From Mycolicibacterium sp. P9-64 (GTDB lineage Bacteria; Actinomycetota; Actinomycetes; Mycobacteriales; Mycobacteriaceae): a stretch of DNA of 53,838 nucleotides. The stretch spans positions 1 to 53,838 of the forward strand of contig NZ_NPKO01000020.1 in the NCBI RefSeq assembly GCF_008329605.1, written 5' to 3'. Positions 1-7,263 of the stretch are shown here, in pieces. The stretch's first letter is position 1; the number at the start of each line of letters is the position of its first letter. The notes under the pieces were generated by a model, which did not search any database, was not told the origin of the DNA, and worked only from the letters and a program-made list of their open reading frames with translations. A program made the position numbers and the translations under genes.

Positions 1-145
1 CGCGGTCAATCTCGGCCACGATCTCCACCAGCCGGCCATCGATCGCGTTGCGCTGCCCGGTCAACTCCCCGATCTCGACGAACAGCTCGTCGAGCCGCTC
101 CTTCGGACTCACCCGAGGAGCGAAAGAGGCTGCCGCCGTGGACAT
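1..145 (-). CDS. DUF222/HNH endonuclease-type (13E12 family) protein, N-terminus only
   Basis: The gene runs off the left edge of the window; 48 codons are visible from an ATG whose complement lies at 143-145. The visible peptide begins MSTAAASFAPRVSPKERL and continues with a charged helix containing GQRNAIDGRLVEIVAEID. That helix is typical of the N-terminal DUF222 helix of mycobacterial REP13E12-type proteins, which usually end in an HNH nuclease motif. The HNH part is not visible, so the nuclease assignment rests on family resemblance of this helix. Upstream is a DNA-damage-type promoter element (152-174) placed so that transcription would start at or beside the ATG. No ribosome binding site is evident, which fits a leaderless message. 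Confidence 0.6.
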   Translation of the reverse strand, partial: MSTAAASFAPRVSPKERLDELFVEIGELTGQRNAIDGRLVEIVAEIDR

Positions 146-151
146 GACACC

Positions 152-174
152 ATCAAACCAGAGAGCACCGACAA
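152..174 (-). promoter_or_regulatory. RecA-NDp-like (PafBC) promoter with an imperfect -10
   Basis: Read on the minus strand, TTGTCGGTG (174-166) is followed by exactly 8 bases and then TTTGAT (157-152). The mycobacterial DNA-damage promoter consensus is TTGTCRGTG-N8-TAnnnT. The -35 part is perfect and the -10 differs at its second base. The start codon of the HNH-type gene begins 7 bases beyond the -10, the spacing expected for a leaderless transcript. Confidence 0.5.
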
Positions 175-184
175 GATTTCTGGC

Positions 185-697
185 TCAGCGCGGCGGACCG
201 ATCGGGGTCATGCTGATCGGCACCGAGTGGGTACCCGGCCCCTCGCCTGGGCAGCCCGCTCCGCCGACGACGAGCGTGCGTTCCCCGCGAAAGCTACCGG
301 CGGAGTTCGGGATCCAGTAGTCCGAACGTTGCGACGGCACGCCACTGTCGGGGTCGGTGCGCTCGCACAGGTAGGGCTGCTCGCCGCTGGTCTCCCACCG
401 GCCGTTGTTCCAGTGGTACTCATACTCCAGCGGCGCCGAGGGGTTGCGGACCTGGTCACCGCTGTTGTCCATCCGCATGACACAACCGTCCACGTCGCAG
501 TGGGTGCTGAACTCGACGGGGAAGGCCTTCGACTCCATCGGCGTCGGCATGCCGTTGAACGTCTGCTTCGCGAAGTCGACGTGCACGTCGTAGAACCCGT
601 AGACCGGAACGGGTTCGACGCGGTCCGCACTGGCCACCGGCGACGTGATGAGCGCTGCACATGCTGCGACGGCGCCGACTGCGAATGTCCTGGACAT
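185..697 (-). CDS. Secreted protein of unknown function
   Basis: This 170-residue protein has a clear Sec signal peptide: a short N-region, a hydrophobic stretch over about residues 5-20, and a likely cleavage after Ala-Ser-Ala near residue 24. The mature part is small and acidic to neutral. It holds four cysteines (THCDVDGC, LCERT, GAGCPG) that could form two disulfides. It resembles the many short exported proteins of unknown function in mycobacteria, and I do not recognise a named domain. The ATG at 697 lies back to back with the LysE gene, only 46 bases away. No function is proposed. Confidence 0.75.
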   Translation of the reverse strand: MSRTFAVGAVAACAALITSPVASADRVEPVPVYGFYDVHVDFAKQTFNGMPTPMESKAFPVEFSTHCDVDGCVMRMDNSGDQVRNPSAPLEYEYHWNNGRWETSGEQPYLCERTDPDSGVPSQRSDYWIPNSAGSFRGERTLVVGGAGCPGEGPGTHSVPISMTPIGPPR

Positions 698-743
698 ACC
701 CAGTCACTAACACATGGGTGCAGGCTGGACGTACCGTTTGGAC

Positions 744-1355
744 ATGACGCTCGCCTTCCTGATCACCTCGCTGATCGTCGTCGCAACACCGGGCTCCGGT
801 GCGCTCTACACCGTGGCCACGGGTCTGGCCCACGGGACGAGGGCGAGCGTGTTCGCGTCGGCGGGCTGCACGATCGGGATCGTGCCCGCCATGCTGGCCG
901 CGGTCACGGGCCTCGCGGCGATCATGCACAGCAGTGCGATCGCGTTCCAGACCATCAAGTGGGCAGGCGTTGCCTACCTGTTGTTCCTGGCGTGGATGGC
1001 GTGGCGCGACAAGTCCGAATTGATTGCGGGCGCAACCGAATCCGACCGACCGGGCGCGTGGCGCATCACCTGGCGGGCGGTCGCGGTCAACGTGCTCAAC
1101 CCGAAGCTGACGCTGTTCTTCGTCGCCTTCCTTCCGCAGTTCATCGATCCGACCCGGCCGCCCGTCGGTCAGATGTTGTTCCTGAGCTCCGTCTTCATGG
1201 CGATGACGTTCGTCGTCTTCGCGCTCTACGGGGCGTTCGCGGCAGGCGTGCGCAATCACGTCATCCGCAAACCACGGGTGGTGACGTGGATGCGACGGTC
1301 ATTCGCCGCGTCCTACGTCGCGCTTGCCGCGCGGATGGCGGCGACGGCGCGCTGA
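744..1355 (+). CDS. LysE/RhtB family amino-acid exporter
   Basis: This 203-residue inner-membrane protein is predicted to export amino acids or similar small metabolites using the membrane potential. The N-terminus carries the family signature TPGSGALYTVATGL (about residues 14-27), followed by hydrophobic segments consistent with six helices. The conserved loop around NVLNPKLTLFFVAFLPQF lies in the middle. I chose the ATG at 744 because the reading frame upstream (from 714) adds ten polar residues that do not fit the family's immediately hydrophobic start. Substrate cannot be read from the sequence. The gene is divergent from the secreted protein and its end lies 4 bases from the end of the convergent ankyrin gene. 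Confidence 0.85.
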   Translation: MTLAFLITSLIVVATPGSGALYTVATGLAHGTRASVFASAGCTIGIVPAMLAAVTGLAAIMHSSAIAFQTIKWAGVAYLLFLAWMAWRDKSELIAGATESDRPGAWRITWRAVAVNVLNPKLTLFFVAFLPQFIDPTRPPVGQMLFLSSVFMAMTFVVFALYGAFAAGVRNHVIRKPRVVTWMRRSFAASYVALAARMAATAR

Positions 1356-1359
1356 GCCG

Positions 1360-2586
1360 TCATGGCGTGACGGGGCGCAGCAGGTCCGCCGCCTCCGATT
1401 GGTAGGCGTGCTCGGCCCATCCGAGCGGCGTCGTGCCGAACCGCCCGTCGGTGATCGACGGGTCCGCTCCTGCATCGAGAAGCAGTCGGATCCGAGCGAC
1501 ATCGCCTTCCCTTGCGGCGTGGTGCAGCGCGGTGACGCCGTCGGCGTCGCGCTCGTTCGGATCCTCGGGCACTGACCGTTCGACGACCGTCACCCCCGAT
1601 ACGTCGACGCCGTGCGCGCCGAGGAGAGTCAACCGGTCGGCGAACCCGTGCGCTGCCGCCCAGCCGACCTGACGCGCCCACATCTGGTCGGTCGTCTCCA
1701 TCGCCTCGCCCAACCGCCGGTGCCACGGCCCTGGCTCAACGCGTCCAAGCCCGTACGCAAAGAGCAGCTCGAGGTGGTCGTTGCCCGGCCGGAACATCCG
1801 GTTGTAGAGCGTCTGTTGGTCCTCGGGGTGCGCACCCCGCTCGAGCAGCAAGGTCGCCAGCGCCTGGTCGTTCGGGTGCCTCGGCTGGCGCCGCGGGCCC
1901 TGCTCACCCTCGCCGAATACACCGGTGAGCGCGGTGAACGGCGTCGACATACCGCACCACAGGTAGCCGGCGTTCGGGTCGGCGCCCGCGTCGAGCAGTG
2001 TTGCGGCGGCCTCGAGCACGTCGACTTGGGTGCGGCCGAGCGATGCGCGCGAGTAGGTCAGGTGCAGCAGCGGCACCCAGCCGAAGGGGCCACCCTCGCG
2101 TCGGGCCAGCGCCGGATCCGCGGTCAGATGCCGCTGCAGCGCAACGACATCCGACGCCGCCGCCGCGGCCCATACGTGCCGGTCGACGAGCGTCGGGTCG
2201 TCGGCGAGCAGGTCCGCGGCGGCCTGCCACCGGGGCGGGGCGTCGTCATCGTCGTAGCGCAGTGCGCTGAGCGCGCAGAACCGGTCGGCCTTGTCCAACG
2301 CGTCCTCGTCGACCGCGCTCGGGTCGACGGTGAGGCCGGCGGCGATCCGCAGGTAGTGCACCAGTGCGGGCCATCCGCTGAAGCCGTACGACCTGGCCAC
2401 CGTCAACTGCGCATCGTGCAGCGCGAACCGGGATGTGGAGTCGGCCAACACGATCGACGGCTTCGGGTGACACCTCTTGACGACGTCGACGGCACCCTGG
2501 TCGCCTGCGGTGACGCCTCTCTGCAAGCGGCGCGCATCGGCCTTGAGCCGATCCAGTGAGGGATTGTTGGGCAGTGAGCTGGCCAT
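1360..2586 (-). CDS. Ankyrin-repeat protein
   Basis: This 408-residue soluble protein has ankyrin-type units. The clearest is DGVTALHHAAREGDVARI followed by LLLDAGADPS near the C-terminus. Others are TLLDAGADPN in the middle and a degenerate TLLLERGAHPE. The N-terminal 80 residues (LKADARRLQRGV, then a YGFSGWPALVHYL segment) match the usual N-terminal extension of actinobacterial ankyrin proteins. The ATG at 2586 is preceded by a strong GGAAAGGAGG ribosome site, and this rejects the longer frame starting at 2649. Ankyrin repeats bind proteins; no partner is indicated. Confidence 0.85.
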   Translation of the reverse strand: MASSLPNNPSLDRLKADARRLQRGVTAGDQGAVDVVKRCHPKPSIVLADSTSRFALHDAQLTVARSYGFSGWPALVHYLRIAAGLTVDPSAVDEDALDKADRFCALSALRYDDDDAPPRWQAAADLLADDPTLVDRHVWAAAAASDVVALQRHLTADPALARREGGPFGWVPLLHLTYSRASLGRTQVDVLEAAATLLDAGADPNAGYLWCGMSTPFTALTGVFGEGEQGPRRQPRHPNDQALATLLLERGAHPEDQQTLYNRMFRPGNDHLELLFAYGLGRVEPGPWHRRLGEAMETTDQMWARQVGWAAAHGFADRLTLLGAHGVDVSGVTVVERSVPEDPNERDADGVTALHHAAREGDVARIRLLLDAGADPSITDGRFGTTPLGWAEHAYQSEAADLLRPVTP

Positions 2587-2694
2587 GACGGCCTCCTTTC
2601 CGAGCCCGGCGTCCGCGAGGTCGGGCCGAGGAAAGAGGGCGATCGGCACGAGCGTGGTCTAGCTGGCAGGGAGGCTGAGCCTCTTCGAGCGGAC

Positions 2695-2718
2695 GTCGGG
2701 CGGTCCTGCGCGCCCGAC
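2695..2718 (-). terminator. Hairpin after the O-methyltransferase gene
   Basis: A perfect 8-base inverted repeat (GTCGGGCG and CGCCCGAC with an 8-base loop) lies about 21 bases downstream of the O-methyltransferase stop. There is no T-tract, as is common for actinobacterial hairpins, so terminator function is an inference. Confidence 0.45.
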
Positions 2719-2739
2719 ATCACGATAGGCGAGCGGCCG

Positions 2740-3402
2740 CTACCTCACCAGCGCCACCGCGAAGCCGTCCCAGCCCTTCGTGCCCACGGTCTGGACGGCG
2801 GCGGTGTCCAGTCGCGGGTGGTCGCCCATCATCACGAACATGTCGTGGACGGCGCGCGCCTGCCGATCGTCGGGCGCCGGGTCCAGGACGCGCCCCGCGC
2901 GGGCGATGTTGTCGACCACGATCAGCGCGCCTGGCGTCGCCAGTTCGATCGCCCACTGCACGTAGGCGACGTTGTTCTCCTTGTCCGCGTCGATGAAGAA
3001 CATGTCGAAGCGCTCGCCTCGTTCGGCGAGCTGCGGCAGAGTGTCCAGCGCCGCGCCGACGATGACCTCGACCCGGTCGTCGACGCCTGCGCGGGCGAGG
3101 TTCGCGCGCGCGACCTCGGCGTGTTCGGGCTTGAACTCGAGCGACACGACGCGGCCGCCGGAGCCGACCGCGCGGGCCAGCGCGGTGGTGCTGTAGCCGG
3201 CCAGCGTGCCGATCTCCAGCACCCTGGTGGCCTGCCTCAGTTCGGTCAGCAGGCCAAGCAGTTTGGCGTGCTGAGCGGAGACCTCGATGGCGGGCATCCC
3301 TGCGTCGACGGCGGACTGCCTCGTCACCGCGAGCACGTCGTCCTCGGTGTGCAGCAGCTCGTTGAACAGTTCGTCGAGGGCCTGCGGATCGGGTTCGGTC
3401 AT
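2740..3402 (-). CDS. Class I SAM-dependent O-methyltransferase (Rv0187-like)
   Basis: This 220-residue cytoplasmic enzyme of the caffeoyl-CoA/catechol O-methyltransferase family transfers methyl from S-adenosylmethionine to a hydroxyl. Motif I is VLEIGTLAGYSTTALA (about residues 58-73). The acidic ribose-binding residue is in VVSLEFKPEHAEVA. The metal-binding aspartate cluster is FFIDADKENN, and DNIARAGRV follows, all in the family order. Length is normal (about 220). The ATG at 3402 gives the family's compact start, whereas the open frame continuing to 3732 overlaps the next gene and has no family resemblance. It lies 14 bases downstream of the metallohydrolase gene and is probably co-transcribed. 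Substrate unknown. Confidence 0.9.
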   Translation of the reverse strand: MTEPDPQALDELFNELLHTEDDVLAVTRQSAVDAGMPAIEVSAQHAKLLGLLTELRQATRVLEIGTLAGYSTTALARAVGSGGRVVSLEFKPEHAEVARANLARAGVDDRVEVIVGAALDTLPQLAERGERFDMFFIDADKENNVAYVQWAIELATPGALIVVDNIARAGRVLDPAPDDRQARAVHDMFVMMGDHPRLDTAAVQTVGTKGWDGFAVALVR

Positions 3403-3416
3403 GCGGTCCACCGTAG

Positions 3417-3938
3417 TTACCGCACGCCCTCCTTGGCGTAGGTCACCCGCAGCACGTGGCCGACCTCGGGGCCCATCACCGCATCGGTCAGCTCGCAGAA
3501 CGTCGCGACGAACTCCGGCCCGTGCGCGGGCTCGGTGCGGCAGAGGTGATGGGCGATCTCGTGCAACACCACCAGTTCCCTGAGCGCCCATGTTGTTTCG
3601 CGGGGCGAGCGAAGCGACGGGGACTGTGCTCGTTCGGGGACGGCGATGGTGGCGACGTTTCCGTCGTACTCGTAGTGCGCCGCGGTGGCGCCGCGGCGGG
3701 CACGCACGGCCAGCGGTTCGGCGGCGGGCCACCGGCTCCGCACGGATGGATGCGCCAGCACGTCGTCGACGTAGCGCTGGACGGAATCCACCGAGGCGAA
3801 GCGCGCCTCGGGCGGCAGTGTGATGTTGGCGCCGAAGAATTCGACGGTGCCGTTGCCGTGTTCGTGCACGCGGTCGAACAACGTCCGCACGAACTGCTCG
3901 GCGGCGTAGACCCGTGCCCGTTGCTCGTCACGCGGCAC
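3417..3938 (-). CDS. TIGR04338-type zinc metallohydrolase (Rv0185-like)
   Basis: This 173-residue protein carries an HEIAHHL zinc-binding motif (HExxH) in VVLHEIAHHL, followed by a downstream GPEF that fits the third-ligand region of SprT/zincin-like folds. It belongs to a mycobacterial family of presumed small metallopeptidases. Just before the HExxH helix the peptide AQSPSLRSPRETT is encoded by a copy of a dispersed repeat (3602-3622). Family members as I recall them run directly from the VPER region into WALRELVVLHEIAHH, so the segment looks like an in-frame repeat insertion. The gene starts 10 bases after the DUF2786 gene ends on the minus strand; the two are probably one transcript. Confidence 0.75.
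   Translation of the reverse strand: MPRDEQRARVYAAEQFVRTLFDRVHEHGNGTVEFFGANITLPPEARFASVDSVQRYVDDVLAHPSVRSRWPAAEPLAVRARRGATAAHYEYDGNVATIAVPERAQSPSLRSPRETTWALRELVVLHEIAHHLCRTEPAHGPEFVATFCELTDAVMGPEVGHVLRVTYAKEGVR
3602..3622. repeat. GAGCGAAGCGAC-core repeat inside the metallohydrolase gene
   Basis: The 21 bases here are identical to the central part of the four tandem units at 51395-51515. The core GAGCGAAGCGAC is at 3607-3618. It sits in frame inside the metallohydrolase coding sequence. Confidence 0.7.
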
Positions 3939-3947
3939 GGCGCGCCA

Positions 3948-4697
3948 TCACCGGTCCAGGGCGCCGCGTGTTCCGGCGAACTCGGTACTCGGCCCCAGCC
4001 GGGCCCGCTTCCCTGCACGGTCACCGGCGCGACGGGCGGCCGACGAGTATCCGGCCGACGCGCTGTTGGCACGCCAGGTTCCCCTCGCCTTGGACGCCTC
4101 GCGGTAGAACGACTTCAGCTCGATGTCCTTGTTGCGCAGGGCAAGTTCGGTGCCGGGCCGGTGTTCGCGGTCCTTGCTGGCCTGAGCCTTGACCTCCTCG
4201 CGCGCATCCGCGAGCCGCTGGCCCACCCTGGCGCCGTAGGCCAGCTGGAAGTTGAGCCTCGCGGTGATGGTGGGGGTCGGCTTGTGCTGGCCCGACGCGA
4301 TGTACGCCTCGGAGGCCTTGACCATCTGCATCACCAGGCTGGCGTAGAGCGCATGCGTGGCGTCGATGTCCTCGGCGAATCCGTAGGCGTAGACGAACGT
4401 CGAGTTGGATGCCACGTCGCACTTGAGGTCGTTGGCGAGACCGATCACCACGAACAGCTGAACGTAGGTGCGCAGCCCCCTGGTGCCCGCTTCACCGATG
4501 GTGATGGTGCGTTGCACCGGCGTCTGAGCGGGTGAGCGGGTCGCGGCGTGCGCACGCGCCACCGCAAGGTCGATGGACGTGGTGGTGGCCAGCCGTTGCG
4601 CTGCTGCCATGAACGCATCGGCTTCGTGGGTGTTGTCCGTGCTCTCGGCCTGGCGCAGCAGGGCAGCGATGCGCGCCAGCATCTTGTCGTCTGTCAT
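3948..4697 (-). CDS. DUF2786 domain protein (Rv0184-like)
   Basis: This 249-residue protein has an N-terminal DUF2786 helix pair (LARIAALLRQAESTDNTHEADAFMAAAQRLA, about residues 8-38), a conserved middle region (LFVVIGLANDLKCDVA), and a basic C-terminal tail rich in Arg, Lys, Ala and Ser. DUF2786 proteins are of unknown function. They often resemble phage or DNA-associated proteins, and the basic tail would allow nucleic-acid contact, but this is only suggestive. The ATG lies 10 bases after the stop of the quinone oxidoreductase gene on the same strand. The metallohydrolase follows directly, the same pairing I recall in M. tuberculosis. Confidence 0.8.
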   Translation of the reverse strand: MTDDKMLARIAALLRQAESTDNTHEADAFMAAAQRLATTTSIDLAVARAHAATRSPAQTPVQRTITIGEAGTRGLRTYVQLFVVIGLANDLKCDVASNSTFVYAYGFAEDIDATHALYASLVMQMVKASEAYIASGQHKPTPTITARLNFQLAYGARVGQRLADAREEVKAQASKDREHRPGTELALRNKDIELKSFYREASKARGTWRANSASAGYSSAARRAGDRAGKRARLGPSTEFAGTRGALDR

Positions 4698-4707
4698 GAA
4701 TACGAAC

Positions 4708-5640
4708 CTAGGGAACCAGTACGACTTTCCCGCGGGCGTGACCGGTCTGCAGGTACCGGTGCGCCTCGGGTGCCTCCTTGAGCGGAAGCGCCTTGTCCAC
4801 GGTCACCTCCAGCTTCCCGTCGGCCGCCAGTGCGACGACCTCCGGGCGGGACGCGTCGCGGATCGCCTGACCGCCATCGGCGCCGGTCAGTACTGCAATG
4901 CCCAGCTCGCCGGCTCTGGCGAATCCGGCGATGGTCGCGATGCGGCCGCGGTCGGCGATGAGCTCGACCGACGTGTCCAGCGCCTCGTCGGTGCCGACCA
5001 AGTCGAGCGCGGCGTCGACCGCACCGATGGCGCGCACGCGATCGACAAGCCCTTCGCCGTACGCAATGGGCTCTGCACCGTATCCGCGCAGCTGATCGTG
5101 CCTTGCAGCGCTCGCGGTGGCGATCACCTTGGCGCCGCGCGCGACCGCGAGTTGCACCGCCATCAGCCCGACGCCGCCGCTGGCGCCATGGATCAGCACG
5201 GTGTCACCCGTCCCCACAGCCGTCTTCGTCAACAGGTGCCATGCGGTGCCCGCGACCAGGAGCAGCCCCGAGGCTTGCTCGAAACTCAGCGTCGCGGGCT
5301 TGTGTCCCACGTCGGACGCGTTCGCGAGCACCTGCTCGGCGTAGCCACCGCTGATGTTGGTGACGATCACCTCGTCGCCGACTGTCAGTGGGCCGGTGTA
5401 TCCGGTCGCGCCGGGTGCGGCCGCGGCGATCACGCCTGCGACCTCCAAGCCGATCGGTAACGGCAGTTTGGCGGGATCGCTGCCCATGTCGCCGCTGTAG
5501 AGCTTGTAGTCGATCGGGTTGGTTCCCGCAGCGCGGACGTCGACGAGCACCTGGCCCTGTCCGGGCTCGGGCAGGGTGATGTCTTGCAGCGCAAGGACTT
5601 CCGGGCCGCCGTAACCCTCGGCGAAAACAGCTCTCGTCAT
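4708..5640 (-). CDS. NADP-dependent zinc-free alcohol dehydrogenase / quinone oxidoreductase
   Basis: This 310-residue member of the medium-chain dehydrogenase superfamily is of the QOR/zeta-crystallin type. The N-terminus MTRAVFAEGYGGPEVL and AGTNPIDYKLYSG are family-typical. The nucleotide-binding motif is LIHGASGGVGLMAVQLA (near residue 150), and the C-terminus ends KALPLKEAPEAHRYLQTGHARGKVVL. No structural-zinc cysteine cluster is present, as expected for quinone reductases. It would reduce quinones or enones with NADPH. The ATG at 5640 is chosen; an open frame upstream overlaps the epoxide hydrolase remnant and has no family resemblance. Confidence 0.88.
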   Translation of the reverse strand: MTRAVFAEGYGGPEVLALQDITLPEPGQGQVLVDVRAAGTNPIDYKLYSGDMGSDPAKLPLPIGLEVAGVIAAAAPGATGYTGPLTVGDEVIVTNISGGYAEQVLANASDVGHKPATLSFEQASGLLLVAGTAWHLLTKTAVGTGDTVLIHGASGGVGLMAVQLAVARGAKVIATASAARHDQLRGYGAEPIAYGEGLVDRVRAIGAVDAALDLVGTDEALDTSVELIADRGRIATIAGFARAGELGIAVLTGADGGQAIRDASRPEVVALAADGKLEVTVDKALPLKEAPEAHRYLQTGHARGKVVLVP

Positions 5641-5677
5641 GGGCCGAAGTCTAGCCCGTCGTTGGTATCCGGGCCGC

Positions 5678-6171
5678 GTCGTGCTGCCCTCGCTGCCGGG
5701 TTTCGGCTTCTCGGGCCCGACTCCCGACACCGGCTGGGGTCCGCGGCGCATTGCCAGGGCCTGGGCCGTGCTGATGGCACGACTGGGGTACGAACGTTAC
5801 GGCGCGGCGGGCAATGACTGGGGCTCGTTCATCTCGCCGGAACTCGCCCACGTGGCCCCTGACGCCGCCGTCGGCGTGCACGTCACCCAGGCGTGGGCCA
5901 CACCACCGGACGACGACCGCGGCTCGGCGTACGGCATGGTGCATTCCCAGGTGCCGCAGACGCTGGCCCACGCGCTCGCCGATTCACCCGTCGGACTCCT
6001 CGGCCGGAAGGACCAGTGCATGGACGACCTCGACAACGACACCCTGCTCACCCACGTCACACCAACGTCGTGTCGTGGACCGACTACGACAGGGGTGGCC
6101 ACTACGCCTCGCATCAGGCACCCGACCTGCTGGTGTCGGACCTGCGTGACCTCTTCAGCGGGTTGCGCTGA
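5678..6171 (+). pseudogene. Epoxide hydrolase remnant
   Basis: The first frame reads VVLPSLPGFGFSGP and then GNDWGSF, the nucleophile motif of the epoxide-hydrolase family. It continues to about 6060 and then loses resemblance. From about 6066 a different frame reads NVVSWTDYDRGGHYASHQAP and ends FSGLR at a stop (6169-6171), which matches the family C-terminus including the catalytic histidine (GGHYA). About 100 N-terminal residues and a block of middle residues are missing, and no start codon or ribosome site precedes the fragment. I read it as a gene truncated at the 5' end with an internal, frame-changing deletion near 6060-6068. It abuts the start of the divergent quinone oxidoreductase gene. 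Confidence 0.8.
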
Positions 6172-6177
6172 GCGGCA

Positions 6178-7263
6178 TCACTTGCCGACGAAGCCGTTGA
6201 GCGCAGTCACCACCTGAGGCGATAGCGGATCTTGCTTGGAGTAGTTGGCGACGTTGTCCGTCGGGTCGTCGCGCAGCACGTGGTTGACCCCCTTGAGCTC
6301 GACGACGGTCAGCGCGGTATGGCCGAGCGCACCGATGAGCTGCTTCTCGGACGGGCAACCGGCCTGGGAGTCGGCGTCCGAACACGTCAGGAGAACGGGC
6401 GTGCTCGCGGCCACCTTCGCGGCCAGTGCAAGCGGATCGATGGCGTCGGCCTCGGCGACGGCCTTGACGTTGCCGGGGTTGAGGATGGCGCCGAGCCCCT
6501 CAGGCAGCTTGGCCGGTGCGGTGCCCTTCGTGCGGGCTTCGGCGACGGCCGCCGTCCAGGTCGCCAAGACCTCGTCGGCCTGTTGGCGAGTCTTGGCGCC
6601 AGATGCGACGTCGGCGTCGATGCTGTTCTGCACCCGTGCGGTGATGATGTCGAGGTAGCGGCCGGATAGCGGTTGAAAGAGGCCGAGCGAGTGGACCCTT
6701 GGCGCGTCCGGTGCGGTGTCGGTGGCCACCGCCATCGCGTGAACGGCGCCCTCCCCCAACGCGTACACCGAGATCCGCGTCTTGTCGGTACCCGGTTTCT
6801 GCGCGAGGAACCGCGCGGCCGCCTTGGCTCCCGAGGTGTACACGGCGCTGCCGACGTCGGCGGGGTGCTGCGCGTACGGACCGATGCCGGTCTTGCCGGT
6901 CCCGACCTTGTCGTAGCGCAGGCTGGCGATCCCCTTGCCGGACAGGTACTCCGCCAACTGGCGCATGTTGCCGACGGGGCCCGCGACGGCGTTGTCGCCG
7001 TTGCGGTCGGTGTTGCCGCTCTCCGAGAGGAGCAGTGCGGCAGGTCCCGGCTTGTCGCCCTCGTGGCGGTAGGTGCCGTAGATGGTCAGACCGTCCGCGA
7101 CGAAGGAGACCTCCTCCTCGACCCAGCCTGCGGGAGACACCGCGGTCGTCGATGCGGTCGTCGCGGTCCGGCTGGCCGTGGAATCGCCGCCTCCCGACGA
7201 GCAACCTGCGATCGCCAGAATCGCCACGAACATCCAGATCAATTGGCGGCCAACGGCTTTCAC
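6178..7263 (-). CDS. Alpha/beta-hydrolase-like lipoprotein
   Basis: This 361-residue protein starts with a lipoprotein signal ending IAGC (Cys about residue 21), then a Ser/Thr-rich linker, so it is probably anchored outside the membrane. The rest has the alpha/beta-hydrolase layout: a LLLSESGNTDRNGDN oxyanion-region motif, an elbow-like strand SVYALGEGAVHA, an acid-site LLTCSDAD, and a histidine in GVNHVL. At the nucleophile elbow the expected serine position reads glycine (ALGEGA), so it may not be a serine hydrolase. The GTG start overlaps the TGA of the monoacylglycerol lipase gene by 2 bases within the sequence GTGA, which points to translational coupling. It would act with, or be regulated with, the lipase. 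Confidence 0.8.
   Translation of the reverse strand: MKAVGRQLIWMFVAILAIAGCSSGGGDSTASRTATTASTTAVSPAGWVEEEVSFVADGLTIYGTYRHEGDKPGPAALLLSESGNTDRNGDNAVAGPVGNMRQLAEYLSGKGIASLRYDKVGTGKTGIGPYAQHPADVGSAVYTSGAKAAARFLAQKPGTDKTRISVYALGEGAVHAMAVATDTAPDAPRVHSLGLFQPLSGRYLDIITARVQNSIDADVASGAKTRQQADEVLATWTAAVAEARTKGTAPAKLPEGLGAILNPGNVKAVAEADAIDPLALAAKVAASTPVLLTCSDADSQAGCPSEKQLIGALGHTALTVVELKGVNHVLRDDPTDNVANYSKQDPLSPQVVTALNGFVGK

Noticed and set aside
5639..6217. Intact 192-residue protein
   Set aside because: The second half of this frame has no family resemblance, while the adjacent frame carries the true epoxide hydrolase C-terminus; it is a broken gene.
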